From Tomitella biformata AHU 1821 (lineage in GTDB: Bacteria > Actinomycetota > Actinomycetes > Mycobacteriales > Mycobacteriaceae), in contig NZ_BAVQ01000080.1 in assembly GCF_000524475.1 (NCBI RefSeq), forward strand, positions 124,001 through 188,000: a stretch of 64,000 bases of DNA, given 5' to 3'. The notes below the pieces were generated by a model, which ran no database searches, was not told the origin of the DNA, and saw nothing but the letters and a program-made list of their open reading frames with translations. Numbering within the stretch: position 1 is the stretch's first letter; every line of letters begins with the position of its first letter. The position numbers and the translations under genes are program-made. This document shows, piece by piece, positions 38,663 through 48,832 of this stretch.

Positions 38663-39965
38663 TGTCTAGCACTCCGTTCGCCCGGGCCGTGACGATGCTC
38701 GCCTCGTGGTCCTCGAACTTGGACGTGAAGACGGTGGTGCCGTTCTTGTCCACGGTGACGAAGTACAGCCAGTCGCCGTCCGCAGGGTGTTCTGCCGCCT
38801 GGATCGCGCCCTCGCCCGGCGTGGAGATCGGCGTGGCGGGCAACCCGTGCATCGCGTAGGTGTTCCACGGGGTGACGCGAGCCCGGTCCTCGTCGGTGGT
38901 GGCGACCTCTTGGCTGACCAGTGCGTAGTTGACCGTCGAGTCGAACTGCAACTGCTGGTCCACGGCCAGGCGGTTGATGATCACCCGGGCCACCTTCGGG
39001 AAGTCCTGCGGCTGCGCCTCCCGCTCGATGAGGGACGCGGCGATCAGCGTGTCATAGGGGCTCAGACCCGTCGTGTCCTTCGTCTCCGCAAGGCCCATCG
39101 CGTTGAACGAGGCGGTGCTCTGGGTGAACAGGTGGGTCAGCATCTCCCCGGCCGTCCAGTCCGGATCGAGGTCCCAGCTGCCGGCCTGGATCAGCCCCTC
39201 ATAGCGGCGCAGGGGGTCCGGCACCGCCTTGACCCTGTCCACCGCCCAATCCGCGACGCCGAACTGCTCGGGCCCCGTCCCGATCAGCGCGTCCTGCAGC
39301 TCCCCGGGCTCCACACAGGTGAGGCGCTCATCGCGATCCACGCAGCTGGCCTCGGAGATGAGCCTGATGATGCCGGGGGTGACGTGACCGTCGACCGTCG
39401 TGATGTCTGCGAGCTGGCGGCCCTCGGGGATCACCAGCGCGCCGACGCGGGCGTTGGCCTCGGTCAGCTTCGCCACCGCGTCCGCGCCGGAGATCTCCGT
39501 GCGCATTTTGTAGTAGCCGGGATGGATGGAGTCGATGGCGGCATTGCCCTTGGCGGCCGACAGGAACGCGCCCGTGCTCGCGACGACGCCCTCGTCCAGC
39601 ATGGTGCTGGCGATATCCGTGGTGGTCTGGCCGGAGACGACCTGCACCACGACGTCGGCGGTGCCCGGCCCGGCAAAGTCTGCATCGGTGGAGCCGACGA
39701 GGTACTTATAGCTCACGACGCCGATACCCGCGAGGAGGACCACCAGGAAGACCAGGACCAGGACGCCGCGGCGTCGACGGCGACGTAATTCCGCCCGCCG
39801 CACCCGGCCCCGGTCCCGGCGCGATAACCGCGACGACTTCTCGGGCTCCGCGCCCGGCACATACAGCGGGGCGGCGACATCGCGACGCCAGCCCTCGTTC
39901 GCCGGGGGGATGTACCCGCCGGTTGTGCGATCCGGCTCATACGAGCCATGGCCACCGTCGGTCAC
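38652..39965 (-). CDS. mltG: endolytic murein transglycosylase MltG
   Basis: Membrane-anchored lytic transglycosylase thought to terminate nascent peptidoglycan glycan chains. The 437-residue protein has a basic cytoplasmic segment (about residues 45-68), one membrane helix (VLVLVFLVVLLAGIGVVSY) and an extracytoplasmic YceG domain. The latter contains the catalytic Glu in LIEREAQPQDFPKVARVIINR, DSTVNYAL, and NTYAMHGLPATPISTPGE. Its start and the ruvX stop share one base; it overlaps aroE by 11. Confidence 0.96.
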   Translation of the reverse strand: MTDGGHGSYEPDRTTGGYIPPANEGWRRDVAAPLYVPGAEPEKSSRLSRRDRGRVRRAELRRRRRRGVLVLVFLVVLLAGIGVVSYKYLVGSTDADFAGPGTADVVVQVVSGQTTTDIASTMLDEGVVASTGAFLSAAKGNAAIDSIHPGYYKMRTEISGADAVAKLTEANARVGALVIPEGRQLADITTVDGHVTPGIIRLISEASCVDRDERLTCVEPGELQDALIGTGPEQFGVADWAVDRVKAVPDPLRRYEGLIQAGSWDLDPDWTAGEMLTHLFTQSTASFNAMGLAETKDTTGLSPYDTLIAASLIEREAQPQDFPKVARVIINRLAVDQQLQFDSTVNYALVSQEVATTDEDRARVTPWNTYAMHGLPATPISTPGEGAIQAAEHPADGDWLYFVTVDKNGTTVFTSKFEDHEASIVTARANGVLDSGR

Positions 39966-40432
39966 TATTGCTCCTCATGTTCGTTGGCGGAGTACGTCCG
40001 CTCATCAAGCCAGGCCTGCAAGATCGCGACTGCGGCGGCCTGATCGATAACGTCGCGCTGGTCCCGCGCGCGAACGCCGCTGCCCCGCAGCGAGTTCTGC
40101 GCGACCACCGTGCTGAATCTCTCGTCCGCGAAATGCACCGGGACGGGGCTGATGCGCCGCTCCAGGACGCGGGCGAACCCGCGCACTAGTGCTGTCGCCT
40201 TGCCGTCCTCGCCGCGCAGGGTCCGGGGCAGGCCGACGATGACCTCCACCGCCTCATACTCGGCAACGAGGTCCATGATCCGGCGCACGTCGGAGTCGTC
40301 GCGCTTGGTCTGGGCACGCGCGACCGTCTCCACCGGGGTCGCCAGGATGCCGTCGGGATCGCTGCTGGCCACGCCGATCCGGACGCTGCCCACGTCGATC
40401 CCGAGCCGGCGGCCCCGGCCCGCGGTCGGCAT
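39965..40432 (-). CDS. ruvX: RuvX/YqgF family Holliday junction resolvase-like protein
   Basis: RNase H-fold protein; orthologues act in pre-16S rRNA 5'-end processing and/or as a putative Holliday junction resolvase. The 155-residue protein has [16 protein letters not shown] with the first catalytic Asp, [15 protein letters not shown] and DERFSTVVA with the third acidic site. It lies 2 bases after alaS, the conserved alaS-ruvX-mltG-aroE order. Confidence 0.95.
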   Translation of the reverse strand: MPTAGRGRRLGIDVGSVRIGVASSDPDGILATPVETVARAQTKRDDSDVRRIMDLVAEYEAVEVIVGLPRTLRGEDGKATALVRGFARVLERRISPVPVHFADERFSTVVAQNSLRGSGVRARDQRDVIDQAAAVAILQAWLDERTYSANEHEEQ

Positions 40433-40434
40433 CT

Positions 40435-43116
40435 CTAGCTCAGCTTTCCGGATCCGGCGAGTTGGCGTAGCAGCGCGTCGATCGCCGCGGGTATACCGCT
40501 GGCGTCGGTGCCCGAGCCCTGCGCGAGATCCGGCTTGCCGCCTCCGCGGCCGCCGATCGCGCTAGCGAAGGACTTCACGAGGTCGCCGGCCTTGATGCCC
40601 TTCTCGCGCGCGCCCGCGCTGGTCGCGACGACGAACGGCACGGCGCCGTCGACATCGCCGAAGAGCGCCACCACCACGTCATCCTGGCCGTGCTGGCCCA
40701 GACGGCCGCGCACGTCGGAGGCCAGCGTCCGCAAGTCTCCGCCGCCGACGCCCGCGGGCGCCGCCACCGCGACCACGAGCAGGTCGCCGACGTGCTGCGC
40801 CGAGTCGGCGATGCTGCCCGCGGATGCCAATACCGCCGCGACCTTCGCCTTCTCCACCTCGCGCTCGGCGACCTTGAGGCGCTCGATCAGGTTCTCGACC
40901 CGGCCGGGGGCCTCCTCGCTAGGCACCTTGAGCAGGCTCGAGACGCCGGCGAGCAGCGCGCGCTCCTTCGCGAGGTGGCGCATGGAGTCGAGGCCGACGA
41001 AGGCCTCGATACGGCGCACGCCGGAGCCGACGGAGGCCTCGCCGAGAACGGTCACGGGGCCGATCTGCGAGGAGTGCGAGACGTGCGTGCCGCCACACAG
41101 CTCCATCGAGAACGGCCCGCCGATCTCGACTACGCGGACCTCGTCCCCGTAGTTCTCGCCGAATAGCGCGAGCGCGCCCATCGACTTGGCCTTGTCGATG
41201 TCGGTGACCATGGTGTTGACCTGGTAGTCGGCGGCCACGGCCGCGTTGGACACATCCTCGACCTCCTGGCGCACAGCCTCGGAGAGCCCGCCCTGCCAGT
41301 GAAAGTCGAAGCGCAGGTAGCCGGGCTTGTTCAGCGATCCGGCCTGCACGGCGTTGGGGCCGAGCACCTGGCGCAGGGCGGCGTGCACGAGGTGCGTGCC
41401 GGAGTGGCCCTGGGTGGAGCCGCTGCGGTGCGCGCGGTCAACCTGCGCGAGCACATCCGCACCCTCGGCGAGCACTCCCGCGTCGACGGTCACCTTGTGC
41501 ACCCACAGCTGCTTCGCGATCTTCTGCACGTCGCGGACGGTGACTGTCAGATCCTTGCCGGTCAGCATGCCGGTATCCGCGAGCTGGCCGCCCGACTCCG
41601 CGTAGAGGGGGCTGCGGTCGAGGATGACCTCGACGTCCTCGCCGGCTGATGCGGCGGGTACCCGCACGCCGTCCTTGATGATCGCCAGGACCTTGGCCTC
41701 GGTGGTCAGCTCGGCGAAGCCGGTGAACTCGGTCGCGCCGCCATCGAGGAGCTCACGGTAGACCGTGAGGTCGGCGTGCGCGTGCTTGCGGGACTGCGCG
41801 TCGGCCTTCGCCCGCTGGCGTTGCTCCCCCATCAGCTCGCGGAAGCCGGCCTCGTCGACCTGCAGGCCCGCCTCGGACGCCATCTCCAGGGTGAGGTCGA
41901 TGGGGAAGCCATAGGTGTCGTGCAGCGCGAACGCCTGGGAGCCGCCGATGACTGTCTTGCCGGACTCGCGGACCTCGTCGGCAGCCGACTCGAAGAGCTT
42001 CTCGCCGGAGCTGAGGGTCTTGAGGAACGCGGTCTCCTCGCCGACGGCGACGTTGAGCACCCGGGTGAAGTCGGTGCTTAGCGCCGGGTAGGACGGGGCC
42101 ATGGTGTCGCGCACGACGGCCATGAACTCGCCCATCGTCAACTGCTCGGCGCCCAGCAGCTTGGCCGAGCGCACGATGCGGCGCAGCAGGCGGCGCAGGA
42201 CGTAGCCGCGGCCGTCGTTGCCGGGGTTGACGCCGTCGACGATCAGCATCGCGGCGGTGCGCGCGTGGTCGGCGATCACTCGGAACCGAATATCAGCAGC
42301 GGATTCGACACCATATTTGCGGCCGGTGAGCTCCTCGGCCTTGGTGATCACGGGCCGGACGAGGTCGGTCTCATAGACGTTGTCGACGTCCTGGAGCAGG
42401 AACGCGACGCGTTCGACGCCCATGCCGGTGTCGATGTTCTGCTTCGGCAGCGGGCCCAGGATCTCGAAGTCGCCCTTGCCGAGGCCCTCACCGCGCTCGT
42501 TCTGCATGAACACGAGGTTCCAGATCTCGAGGTAGCGGTCCTCGTCGGCCTCGGGGCCGCCCTCGATGCCGTAGTCGGGGCCGCGGTCGTAGTAGATCTC
42601 CGAGCATGGTCCGCACGGGCCGGGAATGCCCATCGACCAGTAGTTGTCCTCCATGCCGCGGCGCTGGATGCGCTCCTCCGGGATGTCCGCGATCTCGCGC
42701 CACAGGTCGCGGGCCTCGTCGTCGTCGAGGTAGACGGTCACCCACAGCCGCTCGGGGTCGAAGCCGTAGCCGCCGTCCTCGATGGAGTTGGTCAGCAGCG
42801 ACCAGGCGAACGTGATCGCCTCGCGCTTGAAGTAGTCGCCGAACGAGAAGTTGCCGGCCATCTGGAAGAACGTGTTGTGGCGGGTGGTCACGCCGACGTT
42901 CTCGATGTCGAGGGTGCGCACGCACTTCTGCACGCTGGTCGCACGGGTGTAGGGCGGCGTCTGCTGGCCCAGGAAGAACGGCACGAACGGCACCATGCCG
43001 GCGTTGACGAACAGCAGGTTCGGGTCATCGAGCAGGAGCGAGGCACTGGGCACTTCGGTGTGACCGGCCTTGACGAAATGGTCAAGGTAGCGCTGCCTGA
43101 TCTCGTGGGTCTGCAC
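40435..43116 (-). CDS. alaS: alanyl-tRNA synthetase
   Basis: Class II synthetase with editing. I start at the GTG at 43116 ([14 protein letters not shown], 893 residues), which has AAGGA 8 bases upstream; the frame is open 8 codons further. The aminoacylation domain has [21 protein letters not shown]-type motif 2 region and [12 protein letters not shown]. The editing domain has [12 protein letters not shown] with the zinc His pair and [13 protein letters not shown]. The C-terminal DHHA1 domain ends [13 protein letters not shown] 172-base spacer separates it from rarA. Confidence 0.98.
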   Translation of the reverse strand: MQTHEIRQRYLDHFVKAGHTEVPSASLLLDDPNLLFVNAGMVPFVPFFLGQQTPPYTRATSVQKCVRTLDIENVGVTTRHNTFFQMAGNFSFGDYFKREAITFAWSLLTNSIEDGGYGFDPERLWVTVYLDDDEARDLWREIADIPEERIQRRGMEDNYWSMGIPGPCGPCSEIYYDRGPDYGIEGGPEADEDRYLEIWNLVFMQNERGEGLGKGDFEILGPLPKQNIDTGMGVERVAFLLQDVDNVYETDLVRPVITKAEELTGRKYGVESAADIRFRVIADHARTAAMLIVDGVNPGNDGRGYVLRRLLRRIVRSAKLLGAEQLTMGEFMAVVRDTMAPSYPALSTDFTRVLNVAVGEETAFLKTLSSGEKLFESAADEVRESGKTVIGGSQAFALHDTYGFPIDLTLEMASEAGLQVDEAGFRELMGEQRQRAKADAQSRKHAHADLTVYRELLDGGATEFTGFAELTTEAKVLAIIKDGVRVPAASAGEDVEVILDRSPLYAESGGQLADTGMLTGKDLTVTVRDVQKIAKQLWVHKVTVDAGVLAEGADVLAQVDRAHRSGSTQGHSGTHLVHAALRQVLGPNAVQAGSLNKPGYLRFDFHWQGGLSEAVRQEVEDVSNAAVAADYQVNTMVTDIDKAKSMGALALFGENYGDEVRVVEIGGPFSMELCGGTHVSHSSQIGPVTVLGEASVGSGVRRIEAFVGLDSMRHLAKERALLAGVSSLLKVPSEEAPGRVENLIERLKVAEREVEKAKVAAVLASAGSIADSAQHVGDLLVVAVAAPAGVGGGDLRTLASDVRGRLGQHGQDDVVVALFGDVDGAVPFVVATSAGAREKGIKAGDLVKSFASAIGGRGGGKPDLAQGSGTDASGIPAAIDALLRQLAGSGKLS

Positions 43117-43288
43117 TGAACTGTCCTTCTGTAGGCACACTGTCGGTTGAGCTTGCTTTCCCGCACGGCGGATTGCGCAGGTGGGTGCGACAAATCGCCC
43201 CTAGGCGAGGCTGCCGTGTGGTTCGTCTGGGACAAGATTACCGGCCGGAGGGCGTGGGCCGTCGGGCACATGCTTTCCCGGTGCGTAA

Positions 43289-44701
43289 TCAGCGTGTCCG
43301 GGAGATGCCACGGATGATTTTGCGCAGTCTGGACACGCGCACCTCGAGATCGCGTTCGGCGCCGCGGGTGGTCGGCTTGTAGTAGTCGACGCCCACGAGT
43401 TCGTCCGGCGCGTACTGCTGGGCGAGGACGCCGTCGGGATGATCGTGCGGGTATTTATAGCCGATGGCGTTGCCCAGTCCCTTGGCCCCCGAGTAGTGCC
43501 CGTCCCGCAGGTGCGGGGGCACCATCCCGGCCTTGCCCGCGGCGATATCGCCCATCGCGGCGCCCAGCGCGGCGGTGACCGAGCCGGACTTCGCCGCCGA
43601 GGCCAGGTGAATCGTGGCCTGGCTCAGAGTCAGCTGCGCCTCCGGCATCCCGATCAGCTGCACCGCCTGGGCGGCCGCCACCGCGATCGGCAGGGAGGTC
43701 GGGTCCGCCATGCCGATGTCCTCGCTCGCCGAGATCACGAGCCGACGGGCCACAAACCGCGGGTCCTCGCCAGCCGTCAGCATCCGGGCCAGGTAATGCA
43801 TCGCGGCGTCCACATCAGAGCCGCGGATGGACTTGATGAAGGCGCTGGCCACGTCGTAGTGCTGATCGCCGTCGCGGTCGTAGCGGACTGCGGCCTTGTT
43901 GACCGACGCCTCCACCATCGACAGGTCGACCAGGCCGGGCGCCGCCGAGCTGGCCCCGGGGTTGGCGCTCAATGCGGTCTCGGACACCGCCTCGAGCGCC
44001 GTCAGCGCGCGCCGGGCGTCGCCGCCCGCGATCTGCAGCAGGTGCTCCTCGGCGTCTTCGGCGAGGGTGAGCGCGCCGCCCAGTCCGCGTTCGTCGGCCA
44101 AGGCCCGCCGCACCAACTCCCGGATGTCCGACGGCGAGAGCGGCTGCAACTGGAGCACCAAGGAGCGGGAGAGCAGCGGGGAGACGACGGAGAACGACGG
44201 GTTCTCGGTGGTCGCCGCGACGAGCAGCACGATGCGGTTCTCCACCGCAGACAGCAGCGCGTCCTGCTGGGTCTTTGAGAACCGGTGCACCTCATCGATA
44301 AACAGCACCGTCTGCCCGCCCAGCACCATGCGCTTGCGTGCGAGGTCGATGATGGCCCGGACCTCTTTGACACCGGCGGACAGCGCGGAGAGCGACTCGA
44401 AGTGCCGCCCGGTGGCGCTGGAGATCAGGGAGGCGAGGGTGGTCTTGCCGGTGCCGGGAGGACCGTAGAGGATCACGGAGCTCGCGCCGGAGCCCTCCAC
44501 CAGCCGGCGCAGAGGCGCGCCCTGGCCCAGCAGGTGGTCCTGGCCGAGCACCTCTGCCAGTGTCGTCGGGCGCATGCGCACCGCCAGCGGCGCGCCCATG
44601 CTCACCGCGGCGGGCAGAGCTCCAGCGTCGGCGGGCTCGGACTCGGGCCCGCCGAAGAGCACCGGAGCGTCGCCGCCGTCCGCGCCGTCGAATTCAGACA
44701 C
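43289..44701 (-). CDS. rarA: replication-associated recombination protein A (MgsA/RarA)
   Basis: Clamp-loader-related AAA+ ATPase acting at stalled replication forks. The GTG at 44701 (470 residues) is chosen for the AGGAG 5 bases upstream; 31 more open codons overlap the preceding gene. It has the P-loop [12 protein letters not shown], Walker [11 protein letters not shown], sensor ATTENPSF, the C-terminal tetramerisation region ([21 protein letters not shown] split around residue 290) and [20 protein letters not shown]. It lies 2 bases after a phosphotransferase gene. Confidence 0.95.
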   Translation of the reverse strand: MSEFDGADGGDAPVLFGGPESEPADAGALPAAVSMGAPLAVRMRPTTLAEVLGQDHLLGQGAPLRRLVEGSGASSVILYGPPGTGKTTLASLISSATGRHFESLSALSAGVKEVRAIIDLARKRMVLGGQTVLFIDEVHRFSKTQQDALLSAVENRIVLLVAATTENPSFSVVSPLLSRSLVLQLQPLSPSDIRELVRRALADERGLGGALTLAEDAEEHLLQIAGGDARRALTALEAVSETALSANPGASSAAPGLVDLSMVEASVNKAAVRYDRDGDQHYDVASAFIKSIRGSDVDAAMHYLARMLTAGEDPRFVARRLVISASEDIGMADPTSLPIAVAAAQAVQLIGMPEAQLTLSQATIHLASAAKSGSVTAALGAAMGDIAAGKAGMVPPHLRDGHYSGAKGLGNAIGYKYPHDHPDGVLAQQYAPDELVGVDYYKPTTRGAERDLEVRVSRLRKIIRGISRTR

Positions 44702-44703
44702 GA

Positions 44704-45837
44704 TCACTCCTGCAGCGCCGCCAGCACTTCGAGGGCGTGCTCCTCGAGCCGCTCGGCGTCGAGGCTGTCCGCGAAGTTCGCCAGCACCCGCCACCGGCGG
44801 CGCAGCGCCTCCCGGCTATTCACCGACAGCGCATGCGATCCTGGCTGCTCCTTGTCCAGGTGCAGCCACGTGCTCAGCCACAGCCACACAAGGAGCTCCT
44901 CGAGGAGCCTGGAGTAGAGCAGGGAGTCATCGCGCAGCTGGGGGAAGACCCCCACCACCTCGGCGCGCCAGGACTCCACCATCGCCTCGACCTGCAGCTG
45001 GCTTAGATCCAGCGCGCACCGGCAGCCGGGGAACGATGCGAGGGCATAGCTGATGTCCAAGGTGGCGTCCCGAAAACCGCCCCACTCGTAGTCGAGGAAC
45101 TGCACGCCTTCCTCGTTGACGAGGATGTTGTCCGGGCACAGGTCCGCGGTGCTGAACGCCCGAAAACCGCCCTCGCCGAACACCCGGCCGGCGGCGGCGA
45201 CAGTCATCACGATCTCCGGGAGCACCGTGACCCCGAGCCGGTCTAGCAGCAGTTGCGGCAGCTCCGCGAGGGCCTGGTCGACCTGGCCGAACAGCGGATC
45301 CGCGCCGCCAGATCCGGACGCCCGGTGCAGCAACGCGCCGAAATCATCCTCCCGGCCGTACGTGTTCGAGTGCATCTGGCCCAGCGCCTGGGTCAGCGCC
45401 ATCAGCGAATGGGTGACGTCCTTCTCGTCCTTGCGGGCGAGCAGCTCCCCCATCGCGGGGGCATCGCCCAGATCGGAGAGCACCAGCAACCGCGCGTCCA
45501 GGTCATGTGCGATCAACTCTGGCCCGGGGCGGTTCGCCGCTGTCAGCGACGTCGCGAACTGGTAAGACACCACCTCTCGCCGAAATCCCTCGTTCCCATT
45601 GAGGGATTCCTCCCGAACTTGCTTGAGCACCAGGGTCCGGGGCAGGGAGAACGGATTCTCCGCCACCCGCACACGAAGCACCACCGAGCTGCCGGAACCG
45701 CCCAGATCGACCGCGTCGACCAGAGTCACGGCGGCGCCGGTCCGGCGCTTCAATAATTGTTCAGCTGCCTCAACAACCTCGTCCACAGGGCTCGTCCATC
45801 CATCCCAAATGCGGTCTACCAACGTTGTGGTCATCAA
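44704..45837 (-). CDS. APH-fold phosphotransferase of unknown substrate
   Basis: Aminoglycoside/choline-kinase-like protein of 377 residues. The Brenner-type catalytic motif reads [13 protein letters not shown] (catalytic Asp, metal-binding Asn; the usual leading His is absent) and the metal-binding [16 protein letters not shown] replaces DFG. An N-terminal lobe ([20 protein letters not shown] with the likely ATP-anchoring Lys) is present. The fold covers small-molecule kinases from antibiotics to sugars, so I assign no substrate. It ends 2 bases before rarA and is 113 bases after aspS. Confidence 0.8.
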   Translation of the reverse strand: MMTTTLVDRIWDGWTSPVDEVVEAAEQLLKRRTGAAVTLVDAVDLGGSGSSVVLRVRVAENPFSLPRTLVLKQVREESLNGNEGFRREVVSYQFATSLTAANRPGPELIAHDLDARLLVLSDLGDAPAMGELLARKDEKDVTHSLMALTQALGQMHSNTYGREDDFGALLHRASGSGGADPLFGQVDQALAELPQLLLDRLGVTVLPEIVMTVAAAGRVFGEGGFRAFSTADLCPDNILVNEEGVQFLDYEWGGFRDATLDISYALASFPGCRCALDLSQLQVEAMVESWRAEVVGVFPQLRDDSLLYSRLLEELLVWLWLSTWLHLDKEQPGSHALSVNSREALRRRWRVLANFADSLDAERLEEHALEVLAALQE

Positions 45838-45878
45838 TTACCAACCTACCTGGCACGGAACGCCGGGCACTCAGAAAC

Positions 45879-45936
45879 GTAGTCGCCGCGCGTAACGATC
45901 CGGTCGCGCAGAGCGATTATTCGCCAGCGACTACGC
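45879..45936 (-). terminator. possible terminator hairpin after aspS
   Basis: CGTAGTCGC (45879-45887) and GCGACTACG (45928-45936) form a 9-bp inverted repeat around a 40-base interval that itself can fold. On the minus strand it is followed by TTTCTG. It lies in the 113-base spacer between aspS and the phosphotransferase gene. The long loop makes it uncertain. Confidence 0.35.
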
Positions 45937-45950
45937 CTCCCCATGCCTGG

Positions 45951-47759
45951 TTAGTCCGTCTCGGCAGCCTTCACTTCCTTCACAGCCTTGTCTTCCTTAC
46001 GCTCGGGCTTGGCGTCGATGCCGGACTCCTTGCGCTGCTGCGGGGTGATCGGCGCGGGCGCGTCGGTCAGCGGGTCGATGCCGCCGCCCGTCTTCGGGAA
46101 CGCGATGACCTCGCGGATGGAGTCCACGCCGGCCAGCAGCGCGGTGATGCGGTCCCAGCCCATGGCGAAGCCGCCGTGCGGCGGGGCGCCGTAGGAGAAC
46201 GCGTCGAGCAGGAAGCCGAACTTCTCCTGGGCCTCCTCCTCGCCGATGCCCATGACGCCGAACACCCGCTCCTGGATGTCCTTGCGGTGGATGCGAAGGC
46301 TGCCGCCGCCGATCTCGTTGCCGTTGCAGACGATGTCGTACGCGTAGGCCAGCGCGGAGCCGGGATCGGTGTCAAAGGTGTCCATGAACTCGGGCTTGGG
46401 CGAGGTGAACGCGTGGTGCACCGCGGTCCACGCCGAGGAGCCGAGAGCGACATCGCCGCTGGCGACAGCGTCGCCGGTGGGCTCGAACATCGGGGCGTCG
46501 ACGATCCACACGAACGCCCAGGCGGCGGGGTCGATGAGGTCCTGCTTGCGGGCGATCTCGCCGCGGGCGGCGCCGAGCAGCGCGCGCATCGGCTTGATCG
46601 CGCCGGCCGCGAAGAACACGCAGTCGCCGGGCTTCGCACCGACGTGGGCGGCGAGGCCCTCGCGCTCGGCGTCCGAGAGGTTCTTGGCGACGGGGCCCGC
46701 GAGGGTACCGTCCTCGGTGACCGTGACGTACGCCAGGCCCTTGGCCCCGCGCTGCTTGGCCCACTCCTGCCAGGCGTCGAACTGGCGCCGCGGCTGGCTC
46801 GCTCCGCCGGGCATGACCACGGCGCCGACGTACTCGGACTGGAACACGCGGAACGGCGTGTCGGCGAAGTACTCGGTGCACTCGACCAGCTCGAGGCCGA
46901 AGCGCAGGTCCGGCTTGTCGGAGCCGTAGCGGCGCATGGCCTCCGCATAGGTCATGCGCGGGATCGGGGTGGTGATCTCGTGGCCGATCAGGCGCCACAG
47001 CGCGGTCAAGACCTCTTCGCCGAGGGCGATGATGTCGTCCTGGTCGACAAAGCTCATCTCGACGTCGAGCTGCGTGAACTCGGGCTGGCGGTCCGCGCGG
47101 AAGTCCTCGTCGCGGTAGCAGCGGGCCAGCTGGTAGTAGCGCTCCATGCCGGCGACCATCAGCAGCTGCTTGAACAGCTGCGGGCTCTGCGGCAGGGCGT
47201 AGAAGCTGCCGGGCTGCAGGCGCGCGGGCACCAGGAAGTCGCGGGCGCCCTCGGGGGTCGAGCGCGTCAAGGTGGGGGTCTCAATCTCGACGAAGTCGTG
47301 CCCGGCGAGCACTGCGCGCGCGGCGGCGTTGACCTTCGAGCGCAGGCGCAGCGCGTTGCCAGGGCCCTCGCGGCGCAGGTCCAGGTAGCGGTAGCGCAGA
47401 CGCGCCTCCTCGCCGGGCTGGTCGTCGAGCTGGAAGGGCAGCGGCGCACTCTCCGAGAGCACCTCCAGGAGCACAGCGCTGACCTCGATCGCGCCCGTCG
47501 GCAGGTCGGTGTTCTCGTTGCCCTCGGGCCGGACCTCGACGGTGCCGGTGACTTTGACACAGAACTCGGAGCGCAGCTTGTGCGCCTCCTCGGCGACGGC
47601 CGTCTCGCGGAAGACGACCTGAGACACGCCCGACGCGTCGCGCAGGTCGATGAAGATCACCCCGCCGTGATCGCGGCGCCGCGCCACCCATCCGGTGAGC
47701 GTGACGGTCTGATCGGCGTGCTCGGCTCGCAATGAACCGGCCTCGTGGGTGCGCAGCAC
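45951..47759 (-). CDS. aspS: aspartyl-tRNA synthetase (bacterial type)
   Basis: Class IIb synthetase of 602 residues: N-terminal OB anticodon domain ([22 protein letters not shown] split over residues 20-42), catalytic domain with motif 2 [20 protein letters not shown], a GAD insertion domain (about 290-410) and motif 3 [12 protein letters not shown]-like [17 protein letters not shown]. The tail after residue 575 is rich in Lys and Glu. Whether it also charges tRNA-Asn cannot be told here. The GTG start has GAGAGGA upstream. Confidence 0.97.
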   Translation of the reverse strand: MLRTHEAGSLRAEHADQTVTLTGWVARRRDHGGVIFIDLRDASGVSQVVFRETAVAEEAHKLRSEFCVKVTGTVEVRPEGNENTDLPTGAIEVSAVLLEVLSESAPLPFQLDDQPGEEARLRYRYLDLRREGPGNALRLRSKVNAAARAVLAGHDFVEIETPTLTRSTPEGARDFLVPARLQPGSFYALPQSPQLFKQLLMVAGMERYYQLARCYRDEDFRADRQPEFTQLDVEMSFVDQDDIIALGEEVLTALWRLIGHEITTPIPRMTYAEAMRRYGSDKPDLRFGLELVECTEYFADTPFRVFQSEYVGAVVMPGGASQPRRQFDAWQEWAKQRGAKGLAYVTVTEDGTLAGPVAKNLSDAEREGLAAHVGAKPGDCVFFAAGAIKPMRALLGAARGEIARKQDLIDPAAWAFVWIVDAPMFEPTGDAVASGDVALGSSAWTAVHHAFTSPKPEFMDTFDTDPGSALAYAYDIVCNGNEIGGGSLRIHRKDIQERVFGVMGIGEEEAQEKFGFLLDAFSYGAPPHGGFAMGWDRITALLAGVDSIREVIAFPKTGGGIDPLTDAPAPITPQQRKESGIDAKPERKEDKAVKEVKAAETD

Positions 47760-47774
47760 GGCTGTCCTCTCGAA

Positions 47775-47784
47775 ATAACGTTAT
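47775..47784. promoter_or_regulatory. 10-bp palindrome in the aspS leader
   Basis: ATAACGTTAT is a perfect palindrome 16 bases upstream of the aspS start codon, next to the ribosome-binding site GAGAGGA. A TAGGAT hexamer (minus strand, 47803-47808) could be the -10. The palindrome could be an operator or just AT-rich leader. Confidence 0.3.
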
Positions 47785-47908
47785 GGCGGATATGCCCCGA
47801 TGATCCTACGGAGCCGAACCCGCGAGTTCTAACCGCCTCGGCCCTCCCGGCATGGAATGCTGTCCAAGATCACTGTCCCCAGCCGGAAAACCATGGAAGC
47901 AAGGTCGA

Positions 47909-48805
47909 ATGACGTTTCGCGAGGGAGCCCGCATCAACCCCGGCCGGGTGTCGGTCGGCGGTGGCGGGCGCGGCCCCAAGATGGCCATCGGCGGCGGTAT
48001 CGGCGGCCTCGTCATCGTGGTCCTCGCCCTCGTGCTGGGTGTGGACCCGGGTTCCCTCGGCATCGGTGGCGTCGACGGCGGCAGCGCGTCGCAGTCCACC
48101 GCGTCCGGCACCCTCGAGGGCTGCGAGACGGGCGCCGATGCGAACAACAACATCGACTGCCGCATCGCTTTCACCGCCGAGAGTCTCGACCAGGTGTGGG
48201 CGGGGCAACTCCCCACCGCCGGTCTGAACTATGTGCAGCCCGACGTAGTCCTGTTCAACGGCGGCGTCGACACCGGCGGCTGCGGTAGCGCGAGCTCCGA
48301 TGTGGGGCCCTTCTACTGCCCCGCCGACAGCACCGCCTACTTCGACAGCACCTTCTTCAACCTCCTCGAGACCCAGTACGGCTCCAGCGGCGGCCCCCTC
48401 GCGCAGGAATATGTAGTGGCACACGAGTTCGGGCACCACCTCCAGAACCTCATCGGCGACCCCCGCCGCAACGCCCGCGGCGCGGGCGCCGAGTCCGCCT
48501 CGGTGCGCACCGAGCTGCAGGCCGACTGCTTCGCGGGCATCTGGGCCTACTACGCCGACAAGACCCCCGCGCCCGGCACCAACGAGCCGATGCTCAACCC
48601 GCTCACCGACCGCGACATCGCCGACGCGCTCTCCGCCGCAGCCTCGGTGGGCGACGACCATATCCAGCAGCAATCCTCCGGCCGGGTCAACCCCGACTCG
48701 TGGACGCACGGCTCCTCCGCGCAACGCCAGCAGTGGTTCACGACCGGCTACCGGACCGGGCAGATCTCCTCCTGCGACACCTTCGCGGCCCCCGATCTCG
48801 GCTAG
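47909..48805 (+). CDS. neutral zinc metallopeptidase, YpfJ family
   Basis: A 298-residue protein with an N-terminal glycine-rich cytoplasmic segment and a membrane helix (about residues 25-45, AIGGGIGGLVIVVLALVLGV). The extracytoplasmic zincin-like domain has VVAHEFGHHLQNLIG (HExxH metal site) and a downstream acidic ligand region RTELQADCFAGIWAYY. Cysteines in CPAD, GCGS and SSCDTF may form disulfides. The start is the ATG at 47909 with AAGG just upstream; 19 more codons are open. It is divergent from aspS, as is the equivalent Rv2575 in M. tuberculosis. Confidence 0.9.
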   Translation: MTFREGARINPGRVSVGGGGRGPKMAIGGGIGGLVIVVLALVLGVDPGSLGIGGVDGGSASQSTASGTLEGCETGADANNNIDCRIAFTAESLDQVWAGQLPTAGLNYVQPDVVLFNGGVDTGGCGSASSDVGPFYCPADSTAYFDSTFFNLLETQYGSSGGPLAQEYVVAHEFGHHLQNLIGDPRRNARGAGAESASVRTELQADCFAGIWAYYADKTPAPGTNEPMLNPLTDRDIADALSAAASVGDDHIQQQSSGRVNPDSWTHGSSAQRQQWFTTGYRTGQISSCDTFAAPDLG

Positions 48806-48832
48806 CGTTCCCCTCTTCCCTAGGTGGTTTGA

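Noticed and set aside
43117-43288. T-box or other tRNA-sensing leader before alaS
   Set aside because: No T-box sequence or specifier stem recognised; only a lone TAATCT hexamer without a -35.
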